From positions 46,872,001-46,936,000 of the forward strand of contig CM060731.1 in assembly GCA_030704615.1 (NCBI GenBank): a stretch of DNA of 64,000 bases, read 5' to 3'. The stretch comes from Takakia lepidozioides (taxonomy: Eukaryota > Streptophyta > Takakiopsida > Takakiales > Takakiaceae). The notes beneath the pieces are model-generated. The model saw only the letters and a list, made by a program, of their open reading frames with translations, ran no database searches and was not told the DNA's origin. Shown here piece by piece: positions 36,946 to 49,763 of the stretch. The translations under genes were made by a program, and so were the position numbers. Numbering within the stretch: position 1 is the stretch's first letter; every line of letters starts with the position of its first letter.

Positions 36946-38017
36946 CAGTAGACCCTCTTTAAATGTTACCGCAGTATATGTTATATATCTTTTATTGTTA
37001 CGTTTTTTATACTCTGTAGAATATTACACTAGGAAAGAGTCAAAGAGTGTTATTTGTTAAATGTTAGGAAAGTCATACTCTCTATGGTGTAAAACCACCC
37101 TCTATATTTGTTACATGTCATTATGCACCTCCAATTAGTTGGTGGGATTTGGAACCTCAGATTAGGATCACAACCATACTGATGTTGCCTCCCAGCCTCC
37201 CAATACAACGAGTAAGTGGCAACCTATGGATGCAGGAATGATAAGATGTTTCAAAGCTCATAACAAAAAGCTTTTTATTCATCATCAAATTGAGAGTTTA
37301 ATGGCCGATGGAGCTCCCATGGTTGATGCATACCAAGCTGTCCAGATGGTTGAGCAAGCATGGCGCATCTATGTACGTTGTGATACCATTAGGCGGAGGC
37401 ATTGTGGTTTGTTTCAAATGCCGAACCTGAATGGGCTGTCTGTAACAGAGATTGGTGATGCTTCCGGATGAAGTACAAATGTAGAGTTGGATGACTTGAT
37501 GGACTTTCGTATTAGTTTGCTGAGCTTTCCGTCGATGCCTTGGAGTTTCTTAATTTTGAGGCTCAGTTTGATTTAAACGAGCCATTTCAACCAAACGATG
37601 ATGAGATTTGGGACATGGTTGGTCCAACGGAAGAAGTCGAGGAGCACGACGAAGAGGAAATTTTAATTCCACAAGAGTCCGCAGTATTATTTTCAGAAAT
37701 GCCGCACCACATACTATTCAGCTTTATATTGAACAACAACCTCAAGACACTACTCTTTTGCATTCAAAATGTTATCAATTAAAAAAGAATTGCACCCGCT
37801 AGGACATCCAATTCTAGGTGACAAACAGACCTTTTTTCTTATTTTAATTTAAATTAATGTGTAAATGGTACTTTCCATCTGGTGGACCTCGGTAGGTGTG
37901 ACCTTTATAATTGTTAGGGTGGGATATTTTTTCCCTCCTTTATGGTTAGTTGTTATATATCTGTAAATGTTATGTTTTCCTTACTCTCCATGCATAACAT
38001 TTAAAGAGGGCCTACTG
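36946..38017 (+). mobile_element. pogo/Lemi1-like DNA transposon remnant (Tc1/mariner superfamily)
   Basis: The ends are inverted repeats of 23 bp starting CAGTAGACCCTCTTTAAA on the left and its complement on the right (37995-38017), with one mismatch. The element is flanked by TA on both sides (36944-36945 and 38018-38019), the target duplication of Tc1/mariner elements. The ends resemble those of the plant pogo-like element Lemi1/Emigrant (CAGTAAAACCTCTATAA). Inside, about 37180-37471 encodes the last catalytic part of a DDE_1 transposase: PPNTTSKWQPMDAGMI with the third acidic residue, then FKAHNKK. A second frame, 37540-37782, gives the acidic C-terminal tail usual in pogo/Tigger proteins. 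The N-terminal DNA-binding domain and first two catalytic Asp are missing, so this 1072-bp copy is non-autonomous. Confidence 0.88.
37178..37782 (+). pseudogene. pogo-like DDE transposase, C-terminal fragment
   Basis: The fragment keeps the QPMDAG motif with the third catalytic Asp, the following basic helix, and a long acidic stretch (EEVEEHDEEE). It is split by a stop at 37469-37471 and a frame change before 37540. No start codon or helix-turn-helix region is present within the element, consistent with internal deletion. Confidence 0.8.
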
Positions 38018-38090
38018 TATTGCATTTCCAACACCAAAAGGCCATGAGTTAATGTGGACGGAGGCCAGCCATCCATCCATGTGCATCCAA

Positions 38091-38097
38091 TATAAAG
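38091..38097 (+). promoter_or_regulatory. Candidate TATA box
   Basis: TATAAAG lies 50 bp before the ATG at 38147 in a sequence context (CCAATATAAAGAGAG, then a short pyrimidine-rich leader) typical of plant core promoters. It is just outside the right end of the pogo-like element. Function is inferred from position only. Confidence 0.4.
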
Positions 38098-38146
38098 AGA
38101 GAGGGGAGGTCTCAATATTATTATTCATCTCTTGTGCTCTTGCAAA

Positions 38147-38552
38147 ATGGACTCAAGTGTTGCTCACAAGGAAGCGTTTGCTGTTGCATTGAACAAGGCT
38201 TTGGAGGTGGCTGCATCTTGGGAGGTTCGCAAGGAGCCTCACAAGAGGTCCTTGCTTCTCGAAGAGTTGCTTCGTGAAGAGGATGAAGAGACGTTAGAAG
38301 GAAGAGCTTATGTACGCTTTTGGTTACAAGGGGCATGTGGGGGTGCTTGAACACCACCTCATGCTCCCGCAACCCCCGACGAGGGCTTTGCAAAAAAAAC
38401 AAATGCTGGGGAATACTGTAGTGCTTGTTGATAAATGGAAGCCCTCTCCATTTCTGCAGCAAGGAGTGGCCAGATTTGACCGCCTCCTCTCAAAATACCG
38501 ACAGGGCATTGAGGAGCTGGAGCGCCTGCTTCTTTTGACCACAGGGAAGTAG
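38147..38552 (+). pseudogene. Small putative gene of unknown function, probably frameshifted
   Basis: The ATG at 38147 opens 67 codons rich in Glu, Leu and Ala (for example KRSLLLEELLREEDEE). An overlapping frame at 38310-38552 continues with GYKGHVGVLEHHL and VARFDRLLSKYRQGIEELE. Together they could be one protein of about 130 residues split by a single frameshift near 38310. No intron of realistic size fits between them. I do not recognise the family. The candidate TATA box in front argues that it was, or is, a transcribed gene. Alternatively both frames are chance. Confidence 0.3.
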
Positions 38553-40939
38553 AGTAGCTATGGCTCTCAGCTGTCCCTGTGAACCAGCTTCAAACTTTTG
38601 TCTGTTCCACCCAGCTACTCCAGTTGAGTAGTCATGACAGATGGTAGCTCTACCCTCCCTGTCTTCATAGTGCAAGCTTGCAAGATAAGTCTGGAGTCAC
38701 AGTCTGGCGGGTGACACTAAGTAACCGATTGATGGATTGAAAGCCTGTGTCATTTCACTGTGTGATCGATTTTGTTATAAGTATGGTGGTTCATTTTTCT
38801 GAGGGGTGCTCTGTCAGAAACGACTCCACTTTGCAACCTAAAATTGATCAGCCTCTTGAATACCCTTTGTTTCTCTGCACCCACTTCTATCTCTCATCTA
38901 GTTGGACACTAAGATTATTTATTGCAAAGGAGATGGTTCGTCAGTGACGCCCACAGTGTGCTCGTCGTGCAGCTGTACATAATGGTCCATATCGAACGCA
39001 TCTCCGGGACTTTGCAACTTTAACTTTTACATGAATTTGGTGTCCCTGCACTGATCAGGATAAGAGAAATAAAAACCACTTGGTACTTGCACGTCGTAGC
39101 TCAGGCTGCATCAGGGAAGGAGCCGATTGACCCCACCAAGCTTGCAGGTGAACATGGACCTCAAAAGGAATGTACATTCAAAATTAGCTAGCATGAAATC
39201 TTTACTCGATGCACATGTTATTGTCGAGTGTTATCAAATGCCGCAAACCTCAGATCTATATAGCCCAACTTTGGAAACTGAGTTGGAAACCGTACGTGCA
39301 GACCTTGCTCAGGACGAATGTTCGAGAAATCAGGTATATCGAGCTGAACATGATGATACTTCTGAGGATTACAATAGGTCAGAAAGCCGAAGAATGGTGG
39401 TATGAGGCCGGGCGGAGCCCTTCTAGAAGCCTATAGGCATCTGAAGTCGAGGAAGAAAATTCTACAGTACTTGGAAATTTTTTTTCCAACAAGTTGCATA
39501 TGTTTTTAAAGGCGCGGCAGAGAATTTGCTCGGGGTGTATCTTCTACCGAACTCCTGAGAAGACCCAATACGGTGACTATGTCCACAAAGCAGAAGGGCT
39601 ACTAAAGCAAGCCCACTGGGGTCCTGCTGGACTCTCCAAATGAAATAGTTGCATTAATGGTTTGTTTGAAAGTTGGGGGAGCTCTGTGTCGATCCTCGAT
39701 CTGCCAGAATTACGGGCTGGATTCCCGCAACACGAAGATGAACGCCATGATCCGGTAACAGTGTAGGCTTTGACCCTGGATTTGTGATGATGTTCGGATC
39801 CTGTTTACGTAACTGTTAACTAAATACGTTTTCCTATCACGATCTCCTCGTTTGCACTGATTCCTACTGTCACTCCTCACTCTGAACGCCGCTTGTATCA
39901 CTTGCTAAAGTTCTTCAGATAGTTGGGAACAGATAGATCTGCTAATTTGCATGAAACTGACTTATAACAGATTGGCCTTGAAGTTTATTTGAGTACAGTT
40001 GGTGTTGGTTCACCGCTCGTGAACTCCTTGCTTTCGTTTACACTCTTAATAGACAGAGAAAGACCACATGTACAGACATCTGAAAGGATCCCTTTCCTGG
40101 CAACTTCAAGTCTAATAAGCCAGTCTGCAACTCTGGTACTTGGGCTTTGCGAGTGTCTGGTTAGTTTATAGTGGGCATTGGAAACATAACTGTGACTGTC
40201 AACCCCAGACGGGGACCACCGATGCCCTAACTTTCCAACAGGCTTCCTATCTGTTGGAACCAAAGATCACTTGAAGAGGTTGAAGAGGCTTTTGAACCTC
40301 GAAGAGGTATAAGGAAGAGGAAGAGGTAGATGAAGATGAATCGAGTAGCATCGTTCAACAGTACCTAGGGAAATCTTATCCATTCATCTGCACCAAATGG
40401 AGGAACCACAGACTGTACTCAACTTCTTGCATCCGAAGGTGTCAAAGGAGCATCCATACATTGGACGCGAAATGACACCCTTTGCTCTTTCGTGGGTGCC
40501 TCTTCATCTAAAAGGCACTCGCCATTTGGCCTTGGGGAGCTCCCCTGGGATGGGGGAACAGATAAGTGTTAAGAGACGCTATGCGTGGTTGGCGTCCTGT
40601 CTTTCTAGCTGTGGCTTGACACTCAATTGCTTTTGCAGAGCACGCCTCACCTGATGTGGTGATACAGTGCCCATTTCTGCATAAGTGTCAACTGGTAGGG
40701 TTCATGAGGATGTCTATCAAGTTCAATCTCCATTCTCGTCAGCCTCTTTTTCCTCCCATGCGTTTTCCCGTCTTAATCGTTGATACTTATTACTGTGGCT
40801 CGTGAGGTGTCCTGATTGTTTCTAAGTACTAAAGGCGATTCATTTGCTAAGTTCAAACTTGTATCCTCTTACTTTCTGACCTTCTCTGAGATAGGTAGTG
40901 GTTCTCTCTGTCCATAAATACACTTTCTCAGTCTCCATT
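38553..40939. other. Intergenic region and probable iPGAM promoter
   Basis: Open frames at 39127-39405, 39209-39436 and 40397-40654 overlap or are short. The middle one reads LRITIGQKAEEWWYEAGRSP and looks protein-like, but I could not assign it; it may be a gene fragment. The last few hundred bases are presumably the promoter and leader of the phosphoglycerate mutase. No transposon ends were recognised. Confidence 0.4.
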
Positions 40940-43900
40940 ATGGACAAGAATTTCGAGGTTCAAGGACAAAAAGTTAACTTCGAAAGAGCTCATCGATGGA
41001 AACTTCGACCGCATCCAGACATCAGAAAGGGAAAAAAGATTATGGTCATTATTCTGGACGGGTGGGGCGAGCAGATTGCCGACGAGTACAATGCCATTCA
41101 TGTCGCAAAAACTCCTACGATGGATGAGTTGAAAAAGGTTGTGGTTCTCTCTCACGCGTTTTTTTGTGGTCAGATCCTTTGCCTTTCCACGTTTGGCAAA
41201 TAGCCCCAAAGCATTTTTCGCATGAAAATTTCGAACGCTGACCTTTCAGAGAATGGAGCTCGCGGAAACGTGAGGCCTCTTTATCTGATACTTGGTATAC
41301 GTTAGGTGAAAGGAACTGCATGTACAGAGGACCACCCTTGAGCAAGGAAAATTTAGACCCTTTGAGCATCAGCAACTTTCCCATGTGAATTCTAACTCGG
41401 AAAATTCATTTGTGATTTGCTAGCCATGGACTTAGATGTTTATATACATCAATCGTCTCCTAATGCGGTACTTTAGATCACTACATTGATCAGCTTTTAG
41501 CACGTGTGAAACATATCCTTCTTTCCCTGTTCCCCAAATTTCTCTCCGCACCCTCCTCTGCTTTGTTGCCCCAGGAAGAATCACTTTGCAAATCATGGTT
41601 TCATCATGTCTTTTGACAGGATCGCAAATGAGTAATTCTAGGAGAGGGAATTCAGAATGTCATTAGGGTTGTGGGAGAAAGTTTGGGAACTCCTGCATGG
41701 CAGCATCTAAGGTAGTTCATCTCTTCCTTGTGTTGGGAAAGAAAAAAATGTGGTCATCTACCTACTTGCTCTCACTGTGAAATTGCTACCTCAAAGAATT
41801 TTTACCTACTAAACCTTTTCTTGCTGGTGGATTGCACCTCGAGGTCATAATCCTAAAAGTGATTAATATGTGCAGACTGCTCCTGACAGGTGGCGGCTGC
41901 TCAGGGCACATGGGCTCTCTGTGGGCCTTCCCAGTGATGAGGATATGGGAAACAGCGAGGTTGGCCACAATGCTCTCGGTGCTGGCAGGATCTTTGAGCA
42001 AGGGTGCGTAATATTTGTCAGAATGATGGTCTGCTAAACTTAGGTTTACCAATTTTCAGCATACCAATACTGAAGTATACTACAACAATCAATGTATGTG
42101 TCAATGTTTAACTTCAGATGGCCGTCAAACTTGTGTACTTCATCATTGCAGCACTATGAATATCCAAATACTGAACTGGAAAGCTGTGAACGGAATAACG
42201 AATCACACACTATAGTCTTCCTTTGTGATCACATAGCTTTTCAAGAATTTACCAGTAAATCTTCAGGATAAGCAAAAACAAATTTTGCACAGGCGATACT
42301 GTGGTCAATCCTTCAAGGGTATTAGGAACAAACTGTGGTATCCTTAGTGAGTTTGTAAGCTCGTTAGAGTAGCATCATGGTTGATAGCTTGATCAAACAC
42401 TTCAGGTAGTTGGTTGGATTTGTGTTGCATGGTGTTGTGAGGGTCTTCAGATAACATCAAAGGCAAGAAGATTTGTTGTATTTTAAAACATCCGTTATGA
42501 AGGGCCCAGGTATCATACTAGACTAGAATTGTGTATTCCCAAGTCCTGCAAGCATTCCTACTTCGTCAACTGAATGAAGTCCTTGCATGGAATTAGGTTA
42601 GTATTCGTGATCAGTCCTTGCTTCTGCTGGTGCTGGATAAGGAAAGATGCTGATGCATGGATGGATGATTGTTGGAGCAGGGCAGGTCTTGTTGACTCAG
42701 CTCTGAAAACAGGGAAACTCTATGATGGTGAGGGCTTTAAGTACATCAAGGAAGCATTTGCCAAAAACACTGTGCACTTTGTAGGTCTGTTGAGTAATGG
42801 TGGTGTGCATTCCCGGTGCGACCAGCTCCAGGTTGGTTCCAATTCAATTTCATGTTTCTGTAAAATAAATCCATTGAGACCAAAGACAAACAAGATCACG
42901 AATGATGGAGCTCATAATGGTCACGAAATATTTGTAGTGTGGCGTGGTGTTTGATCATGACTTTATCAAATGAACAGTGAGAATGTGCAAGATGTGGATC
43001 AAATCCACTCAAAACCATGAGAACTGTTACTCTTCATGACCATAAGGTGTGTTATAGCAAGGGCTGAAGTTAGGGCACAGATAATCCAGGTTATTCCATT
43101 GCATGTAAAATTGCAGCACAAGCGTCCTTGAAGTTTATTCACTCATGTGTTGAGGACTAATTGCAGTTGCAACTTAGAGAGCTAGTGACTGAGGGCCCTC
43201 CAGGCATCCCGCTACTTGCTGGGCCCTATGGTTCAGAAGGCCAGACCTCAGGCTGGTGTAAGCCTGTAACAGTCTGGAGCTTGTTGTTTGAAGGTACCCA
43301 TAGGTGCTCATCATAGTTGATAAATATCTTGTGCAGGCTCTTTTGAAAGGGTGTGTGGCCCATGGAGCAAAGAGATTGCGTGTGCATATTCTCACAGATG
43401 GCCGAGATGTAGCGCCAGGCTCTGCTCCTATGTTCGTGGAGGAGCTGGAGAAGGATTTGGCAGAGTTGCGTAAGGGAGGGGTGGATGCGTTGATTGCCTC
43501 GGGGGGTGGTCGCATGGCTGTCACCATGGATCGCTATGAGGTGGTTGCATCCTCTTTGACTGGCCCACTAAAATCCTGACTGCACATGCTTGTTAGAGAA
43601 TTCTGACTTCCCTTTTCGCTTAGAGGACAACTGGAAAGCCTGAACAAATTGTTGTATCAAGGTAAGCCCACAACTGGAGCAAGCCCCTCACAAAGGTAGT
43701 GTCTGTTTCCTCTTGTTCCATGCAGGGTCGATGGCCACAAGGCTATGGCAAACAACTGCTTACGAGTACATTCTGACTTCTTGTCTAGTAGGGCACGCTA
43801 GGGAAATTGGGATGACTCTGGTTGGAAGGAAGAATGCTGTCAGTTAAGCTTGACTTGCCAGCATCTTCTGTGTTTCTCTTGTTCACGACTCTAGTAGGAA

Positions 43901-46900
43901 AATATAGGCTGTAGTTCTGGATGCATGCAAATGAGACATATATCATTTCACCATCTTCTCTGAGCACAAGCACCAAGATAGTCCATGAGCCTTTCAAATC
44001 CCCCAAAGTGAGATATATAATTGCCAAACCCTCAAACTATCATTGATTCTCTCAGCTGCAGATCCATCCCAGGACCATGTTCTCCTAATAATGCCCAGAG
44101 GCACCTGTTCTCTCTACCTCTGTTGTGCTACTATGGCCATGGGCCCCCTGACCTCCCGCGGATGTAATATATTCAGAACTTCGTGTCTCTGACACTATAC
44201 AGGCCTTTTTCATCGTTTCTGTCTGTAGAAGATATATACATTTTTTTCTCTCTTCCCACACTGAAACCCTTGCATTTACTCAATCTTTCTATCTTTCAAT
44301 GATTCCTCTTACACTAGATGATGTGACTGTATGTCTAAACTATTTCATTTTACTCCCTGAACCTAAGTTTTATTTCCTTCCCATATGCAGAATGACTGGG
44401 GCGTGGTGAAGAGAGGCTGGGATGCCCAAGTGCGGGGAGAAGCCCCACACAAATTCACGAGTTGCCTTGAAGCTCTCAAAAAACTGAAGGAAATGGACCC
44501 CAAACTGAATGATCAATACTATCCACCTTTTGTTATTGTCGATGCTGCCGGCAAGGCAGTTGGGCCTGTTCTAGATGGAGATGCCTTGGTTACCTTCAAT
44601 TACCGAGCAGACCGAATGGTTATGGCTGCCAAGGCCTTTGATTTTGAAAAATTTGACAAGTTTGACCGTGTTCGTGTCCCAAAGATGTTATATGCTGGTA
44701 TGCTACTGTATGATGCAGATCTCCAGCTTCCTAAGAAGTATCTGGTGTCTCCACCTCAAATTGACAAAACTTCCGGCGAGTATCTGGTGCATAATAACAT
44801 CAGGACATATGCATGCAGGTGAGAGAGTCCAGGTACTGATTTTTAAAAACAATCGTGTTTGTGAAGGTGAGGGTTTAAATCACAAGGCTACCATAAGCAT
44901 AAAGTTCGTCTTGAAGGAACACTTTCTAGAACTCTGCCCTATTTGTTTTGTGAAAGCAACAAGTTAAGATGCATTGGCCAGGACATGGATATTTTGAGCT
45001 TTGTACCAGTGTAATAGCCTGGAAACAAACCCCAAAGTTACTGGATATTCCGAGTTAATCGATGTCATCAGTGGAGTAGATTACAGTAGGCATAACACGT
45101 ACTTGTGGATGTCATGTAGCCATACCAAAGTACAAACAAGCACTAAACAATGATGAATGGTTGGTTGTGGGCCAGTGAGACTGTGAAATTTGGGCATGTT
45201 ACTTTTGTCTGGAATGGTAATCGTTCCGGCCAATTCAGTAGTAACCTGGAAAAATATGTTGAGATTCCTAGTGATGCTGGTATTCCCTTCAACCAGAAAC
45301 CTGAAATGAAGGCTATTGCCATAGCTGAGAAGGCCCGTGATGCCCTTGTCAGTGGCAAATGGGACCAGGTGATTTGTCTCTCTCCAACCTTTCTGCGCAG
45401 TCCAGAGTGAGTGCAAAACTGGTGGTAACAATGCCACAACAAGAACAGTTTAATAAATATATCTCCCCTTCATTTCTTCAGTAAGGAAACAGGAAAAGTC
45501 CCATATCAATTTATTTCATGAAACCTTGGATGTGAATAAGGGAAATCATTAAGGAATGAAGTAGGCAATGCACTTCAATTGTGTGACAATGGTGCTTCAC
45601 AGTGGTGGTAATGAAGATGGCATTATTGTCTGTCACCTCAGTAGTTTGATTTGCTCTGCAGAGTGTGTTGGATTGTATTACAGGTGCGCGTGAATCTGGC
45701 AAATGGCGATATGGTGGGTCACACAGGTGATCTCAAAGCCACTGTCATCGGCTGTGAGGCTGTTGACCAAGCTGTCAAGGTCTCTCTCTCTCTCTCTCTC
45801 TCTCCTCCCTTGGATCCGCAAGTCTTGACCCTGCTGGATAAATCTGACTTAGAGGCTGTAGTGTCCTCAGCCATGTCTGTTGCCATGAGATTGTCTGATG
45901 AAAATGAAGTATTCATTTTCTGATACACTGTCCGGGGTTCTCTCACCAAAGAGACGCTCTCTTCAAATCTATCAAGGGAATTGTGCCTGTACCTCTGTTT
46001 ACCAACTTTGAAAGTCTCGAGGCTGAGCCAAAAGCCCAGGCCCTCCTGAGGCCTAGTTTTTGGGCAAATCACACACAGCAGATTGATGCTTGTGTGAAGG
46101 GATTTCTAGAGGATATCTGGAAAACCCGGATTAATTCTTTATATGGAGGTAAGTCTTACTACCAACGTCAGCCCCTTACAGAGGTAGGTTCTGTCCCTTT
46201 TGTTCCCGCTCAAACTGGGCGCGGGGTCAATGGCCACAAGGCTACGGCAAACAACGTCTTATGAGTACAATCTCTCCTCCCAGCCATTCTTAGTTGTAGT
46301 GGTGCGATTGTGAAAGTTTTATACATTTGTTTCTTTCCTGGTCCCATAAGCTCTCTCAGCTTCTTGTGGATGTTATAACGTTGTTTTTCCGTTATTTCTT
46401 TCTCTTTCTTTTTTTGGTTTCCCATAACCACATTTTGGACTTAGATCCAATCCAAGTGATGCTCTTCTTGAGTTCAGAGGATTGAAGATTGAAGTTTGCA
46501 TATTTGATCAGACATCAGCATAGTAGTCATTTTTCTCAAGGGAGTCTAACTCAAATGCTGTTTTTCAAATGATGCAGATTATGTTGGATGCGGTAGAGAA
46601 AGTTGGAGGCATCTTCTTGATAACTGCTGATCATGGAAATGGGGAGGATATGGTGAAAAGAAATCTGAAGACTGGTGCACCTGTCTTAGACAAGGAAGGC
46701 AAAGTTCAGATTCTCACATCCCACACATGCAACCCAGTAAGTGTGGCTCCCTTGAGTTGGTTCTTGAGCACCGTCCCTCAGAGTTGGTTCTCAGAGTCTG
46801 CAGATCAACATAGGCAGATGGGGCAACAGCCTTGTGAGGATATTTTTCCGCATCTTACATGAGGTGGAGACTAACAATAGTTGTGTCAAGAGTATGGTTG

Positions 46901-47968
46901 TGTCTGTGAACACTCACACCAAACTAGATTGTTAATTCAACATCATCCCACCCTAAGCCCTCCTACGCAAAGGACTGCAGAGGGCTGAAACATGCTATGA
47001 TTTCTTTCTCTCCTGCCCAGTCTCCAATAAAGAAAAGAAAAAAGAAATATTGGATGGGGTTGGGGGCGGGGTGATGTACGGCAACTGGAAAAGCACCTAG
47101 CAGCTTACCTGCGTGAGCACTGGAGCCTTGGCCGGAACATACCAAGTTCACCAGGGTTTTAAGTCTTAGTTTAGTCTGCTTTGAAGTTTCTTCTGTGACT
47201 GCCTCTGCAGCCACACAATTTGTGTCTGAAACAGTTGCGGTGCTAGAATCATTATAGGATAATATGTATATCAATGCACCGCCTGCTGTGGGTGAATGTT
47301 AGGGCTATTTCAGACTCATTTTGGGACCATAGTGGGTAACACCCCAACGATTGGCTCTGGGACAATTATTTGCCAAGTATGCCGTCAAGCTAGTCTCAGC
47401 CAAGATTGACACGCGATTGAGGACATCTTTCCTTGTTCCCTGCAGAAAAATCTCTGCATTGAGCATGTTCAGGTCACTTACTAGACTCCCATTTTCAGGA
47501 TGTTCAGGATTGTACCTACATCAACTGGAATGACTGACGATAATGACGAGGTCGAATGGCAAAAGGAAGTCCTTAGGGGTCATGTTGACAGTAAGGGTAA
47601 GCTTTTCGAGCTGAGTCACCAGTATATCACATTTCAGGATAGCATGTAAACCGGGTCACTGGAGGTTTCAAGTCCCACTTGTCCTGAACCATGTGACGAA
47701 CAACCATTTCCACAAGGACATCAGTCAACTTCATCAAAATTATCTGCAGAGTGGTCATACAAATGGACCTGATGTAACTCTTGTGACCACGTGGCACTTG
47801 CAGGTACCTGTCATCATAGGAGGCCCAGGTTTGCCAAAAGGAGTAAGGTTCCGGTCTGATTTACCCCAAGCTGGGCTGGCAAATGTTGCATCTACATTCA
47901 TCAATCTTCATGGATTTGAGACACCACATGACTACGAACCATCGCTGATCGAAGTAGTCCCAAGTTGA
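40940..47968 (+). CDS. iPGAM: 2,3-bisphosphoglycerate-independent phosphoglycerate mutase
   Basis: Predicted protein of 573 residues from nine exons: 40940-41137, 41876-42003, 42681-42831, 43337-43540, 44391-44818, 45176-45368, 45684-45779, 46578-46736, 47804-47968. It interconverts 3- and 2-phosphoglycerate in cytosolic glycolysis through a phosphoserine intermediate and two Mn2+ ions. The metal-binding Asp40 (LDGWG), catalytic Ser93 ([10 protein letters not shown]), [35 protein letters not shown] and TSHTCNP are all present. Length is close to the Arabidopsis enzyme (557), with a slightly longer N-terminus. The ATG at 40940 gives the best fit to family starts; an in-frame ATG-like codon at 40898 would add 14 residues. 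All introns are GT-AG. Introns 4 and 7 carry copies of the dispersed repeat. Confidence 0.96.
43625..43790 (+). repeat. Intron-resident repeat family, copy b
   Basis: In iPGAM intron 4. It contains TCAAGGTAAG, CCTCACAAAGGTAGTGTCTG, GGTCGATGGCCACAAGG, CTATGGCAAACAAC and TACGAGTACATTCTG in the same order as copies a and c. The left part of the family is missing. Confidence 0.65.
45781..45804 (+). repeat. TC microsatellite at a splice donor
   Basis: The TC run begins directly at the donor of iPGAM exon 7 (exon ends at 45779, intron GTCTCTCT...). The donor therefore has a poor match to GTAAGT. Copy c of the repeat family follows immediately. Confidence 0.85.
45806..46410 (+). repeat. Intron-resident repeat family, copy c (longest)
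   Basis: Fills much of iPGAM intron 7. A frame at 45983-46264 encodes [38 protein letters not shown] and GHKATAN. The upstream frame to 45923 ([18 protein letters not shown]) looks like its N-terminal extension. The right end has CCCATAAGCTCTCTCAGCTT at about 46345, which recurs in the modules near 61055 and 61415. The family has no terminal inverted repeat or A-tail that I can see. Confidence 0.7.
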
Positions 47969-48724
47969 ACAAGAATGTGGGGTTCTCTACAGGTCACGGA
48001 TAGAAGCTTTGATGACTATGAGAGGGTCTTACTTTTGCCAAACCCAAAGGATATGTGAAATTTTGGTTCTAATTATTACTGGGCAACATCATTGTTTTGT
48101 GTAGATTTGTCAATCTTCAGTTGAAGCTGGCCCCGGGCCCATCGTGGCCTTATAGTGGGCAAGCATGAGTAGGTGATCTCCTACTCTCAAAATTCTGTGA
48201 GTAGTTGATGTTGTTGTCGCTCAAACAAACAAATATATCCAACTGGAAGTTTATTCTGTATGCCTCTGCCAATCATGCAAGAGGTAGTGTTGTCTATCTC
48301 TGTCTCTTGGCCGATGTCTGTCTGTAGGTTGGTTTGACATACCCACAAGCTATAGTGGGTATCAATCATGCTGACCTTAAAAATTCGCGGGCCTTAGGAT
48401 CCACTTTATCATGCTTGAGTGTTATGTTCTACACTCCAAGACCTGAAAGAAATGCCTTCGTGAATTCTTTCACTGTCCATGCCCAATGACATAGGAGTCA
48501 TACATAGGGGAAACCCCTGCAAGCCTTCCAGAAACCTCCCTCCCCTTCCTCCTGAGCTACACAACTATCCTTCTAGATTAGTCATTCACATAAATGATGT
48601 TCATCTACATGCATCTGAATTTAGTTTCTTGAATGTTAATGAAAAATAATGTCTTTTAATTCTAGAGCAGTTCTAATATTAGTTTTGTAGTTGGTCGGCG
48701 AATTACTAAATAGATGTGTTAGAT
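47969..48724. other. Intergenic gap after iPGAM, no gene seen
   Basis: Holds the 3' untranslated region of iPGAM and unique-looking AT-balanced sequence. No motif-bearing open frame is visible. Confidence 0.5.
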
Positions 48725-49071
48725 TTTTTATTTTATTTTTTGAATGAAAGGGTAGAGCCATTTTTTTTTTCCTGGGTAAAGGCCCGAGATAATCTAAAAA
48801 TACACTAAAATTAGGAAAAAATAACCTCACATGACATGCCATGGAGGTAGAGCCCCATAACCGAAAAAATCATGAAGAAGAGCCTAACAGAAGTCTATGA
48901 GGGAGGAGAACGTCGGAAGACCTATAATTAGAAGCTACCTCTCTCACTCTTGGAGGGCTCAATAGATAACTGAGCTTTACATTTTCCTTTCCTACAGCTA
49001 CGTCGATGCCTCCTATTGACATCTGACTCATCACCATCAGCAAGAGAGCGAGGACTAATAGAGCTCCCAGC

Positions 49072-49763
49072 GGGGGTTGGTAGAACGAGCGCACAAACGG
49101 CGTGAGCACAAACCCACGGTCAAGGGGGTTTTATGTTTTTCAACCGCGGTCTAAGGAGTTATATGTTTTCAAAATGGAATAAACCCCAAAACCCTAATGC
49201 GAAATAGGCCCCCATAATGTATATCTACAAGCTCCAAGTTCCACATATCTACTGCTTTGGTATCCTACAAAAGAATAACACATTAGGGAAAAACAAAATC
49301 ACAACAACCAACACCATTCAAACACGCAAATACCAAACAATAGTTGAACAATTTAATATAATGAAGCAAACCACGAGTTTTGTTAACGAAATAAATCAAG
49401 GTATCGGGTTTCGCCAGCAAAATAGTGGATTTCACCAATGAATATTGGATTTCGTTGGCGAAATTTCCAAGTATCGTTGGGCATGTCATTTTCGACCTAA
49501 GGTTTCGAAGGCGAAACAAAATGGATTGTGTTTGGTTTTGCATATAAGAGACGACGTGAGATTATTTTAATCCGCTAACGAATTAGGGTGATAGGGTGAC
49601 TAATCCATCTTCGTGTGGCTTGTGCTCACTTGAGCACAAATTTCACATTTTAGTTTCGCCATCGCATCTTTTTGGGAATATTCTTGGAATTTCCGGTATT
49701 TTCTCTTCTACTTATGTGAGCAGGCGCACGGAGGCGTGAGCCTGCTCACGCGCTACCCAACCT
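49072..49763 (+). mobile_element. Non-autonomous MULE-like element M1, nested in LINE copy B
   Basis: A 692-bp unit that starts GGGGGTTGGTAGAACG and ends CTACCCAACCT, giving short imperfect terminal inverted repeats. It is flanked by GCTCCCAGC (49063-49071) and ACTCCCAAC (49765-49773), a degenerate 9-bp target duplication of the length made by Mutator-type transposases. Its sequence is the inverted counterpart of M2 (50854-51695) along nearly the whole length. Near the ends it carries palindromes of GTGAGCAGGC ... GCCTGCTCAC (49720-49752) and TTGTGCTCA ... TGAGCACAA (about 49620). It encodes no transposase. Confidence 0.7.

Noticed and set aside
45983-46264. 93-codon frame in iPGAM intron 7 as an extra iPGAM exon
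   Set aside because: The enzyme is complete without it and the sequence is a dispersed repeat found in other introns.
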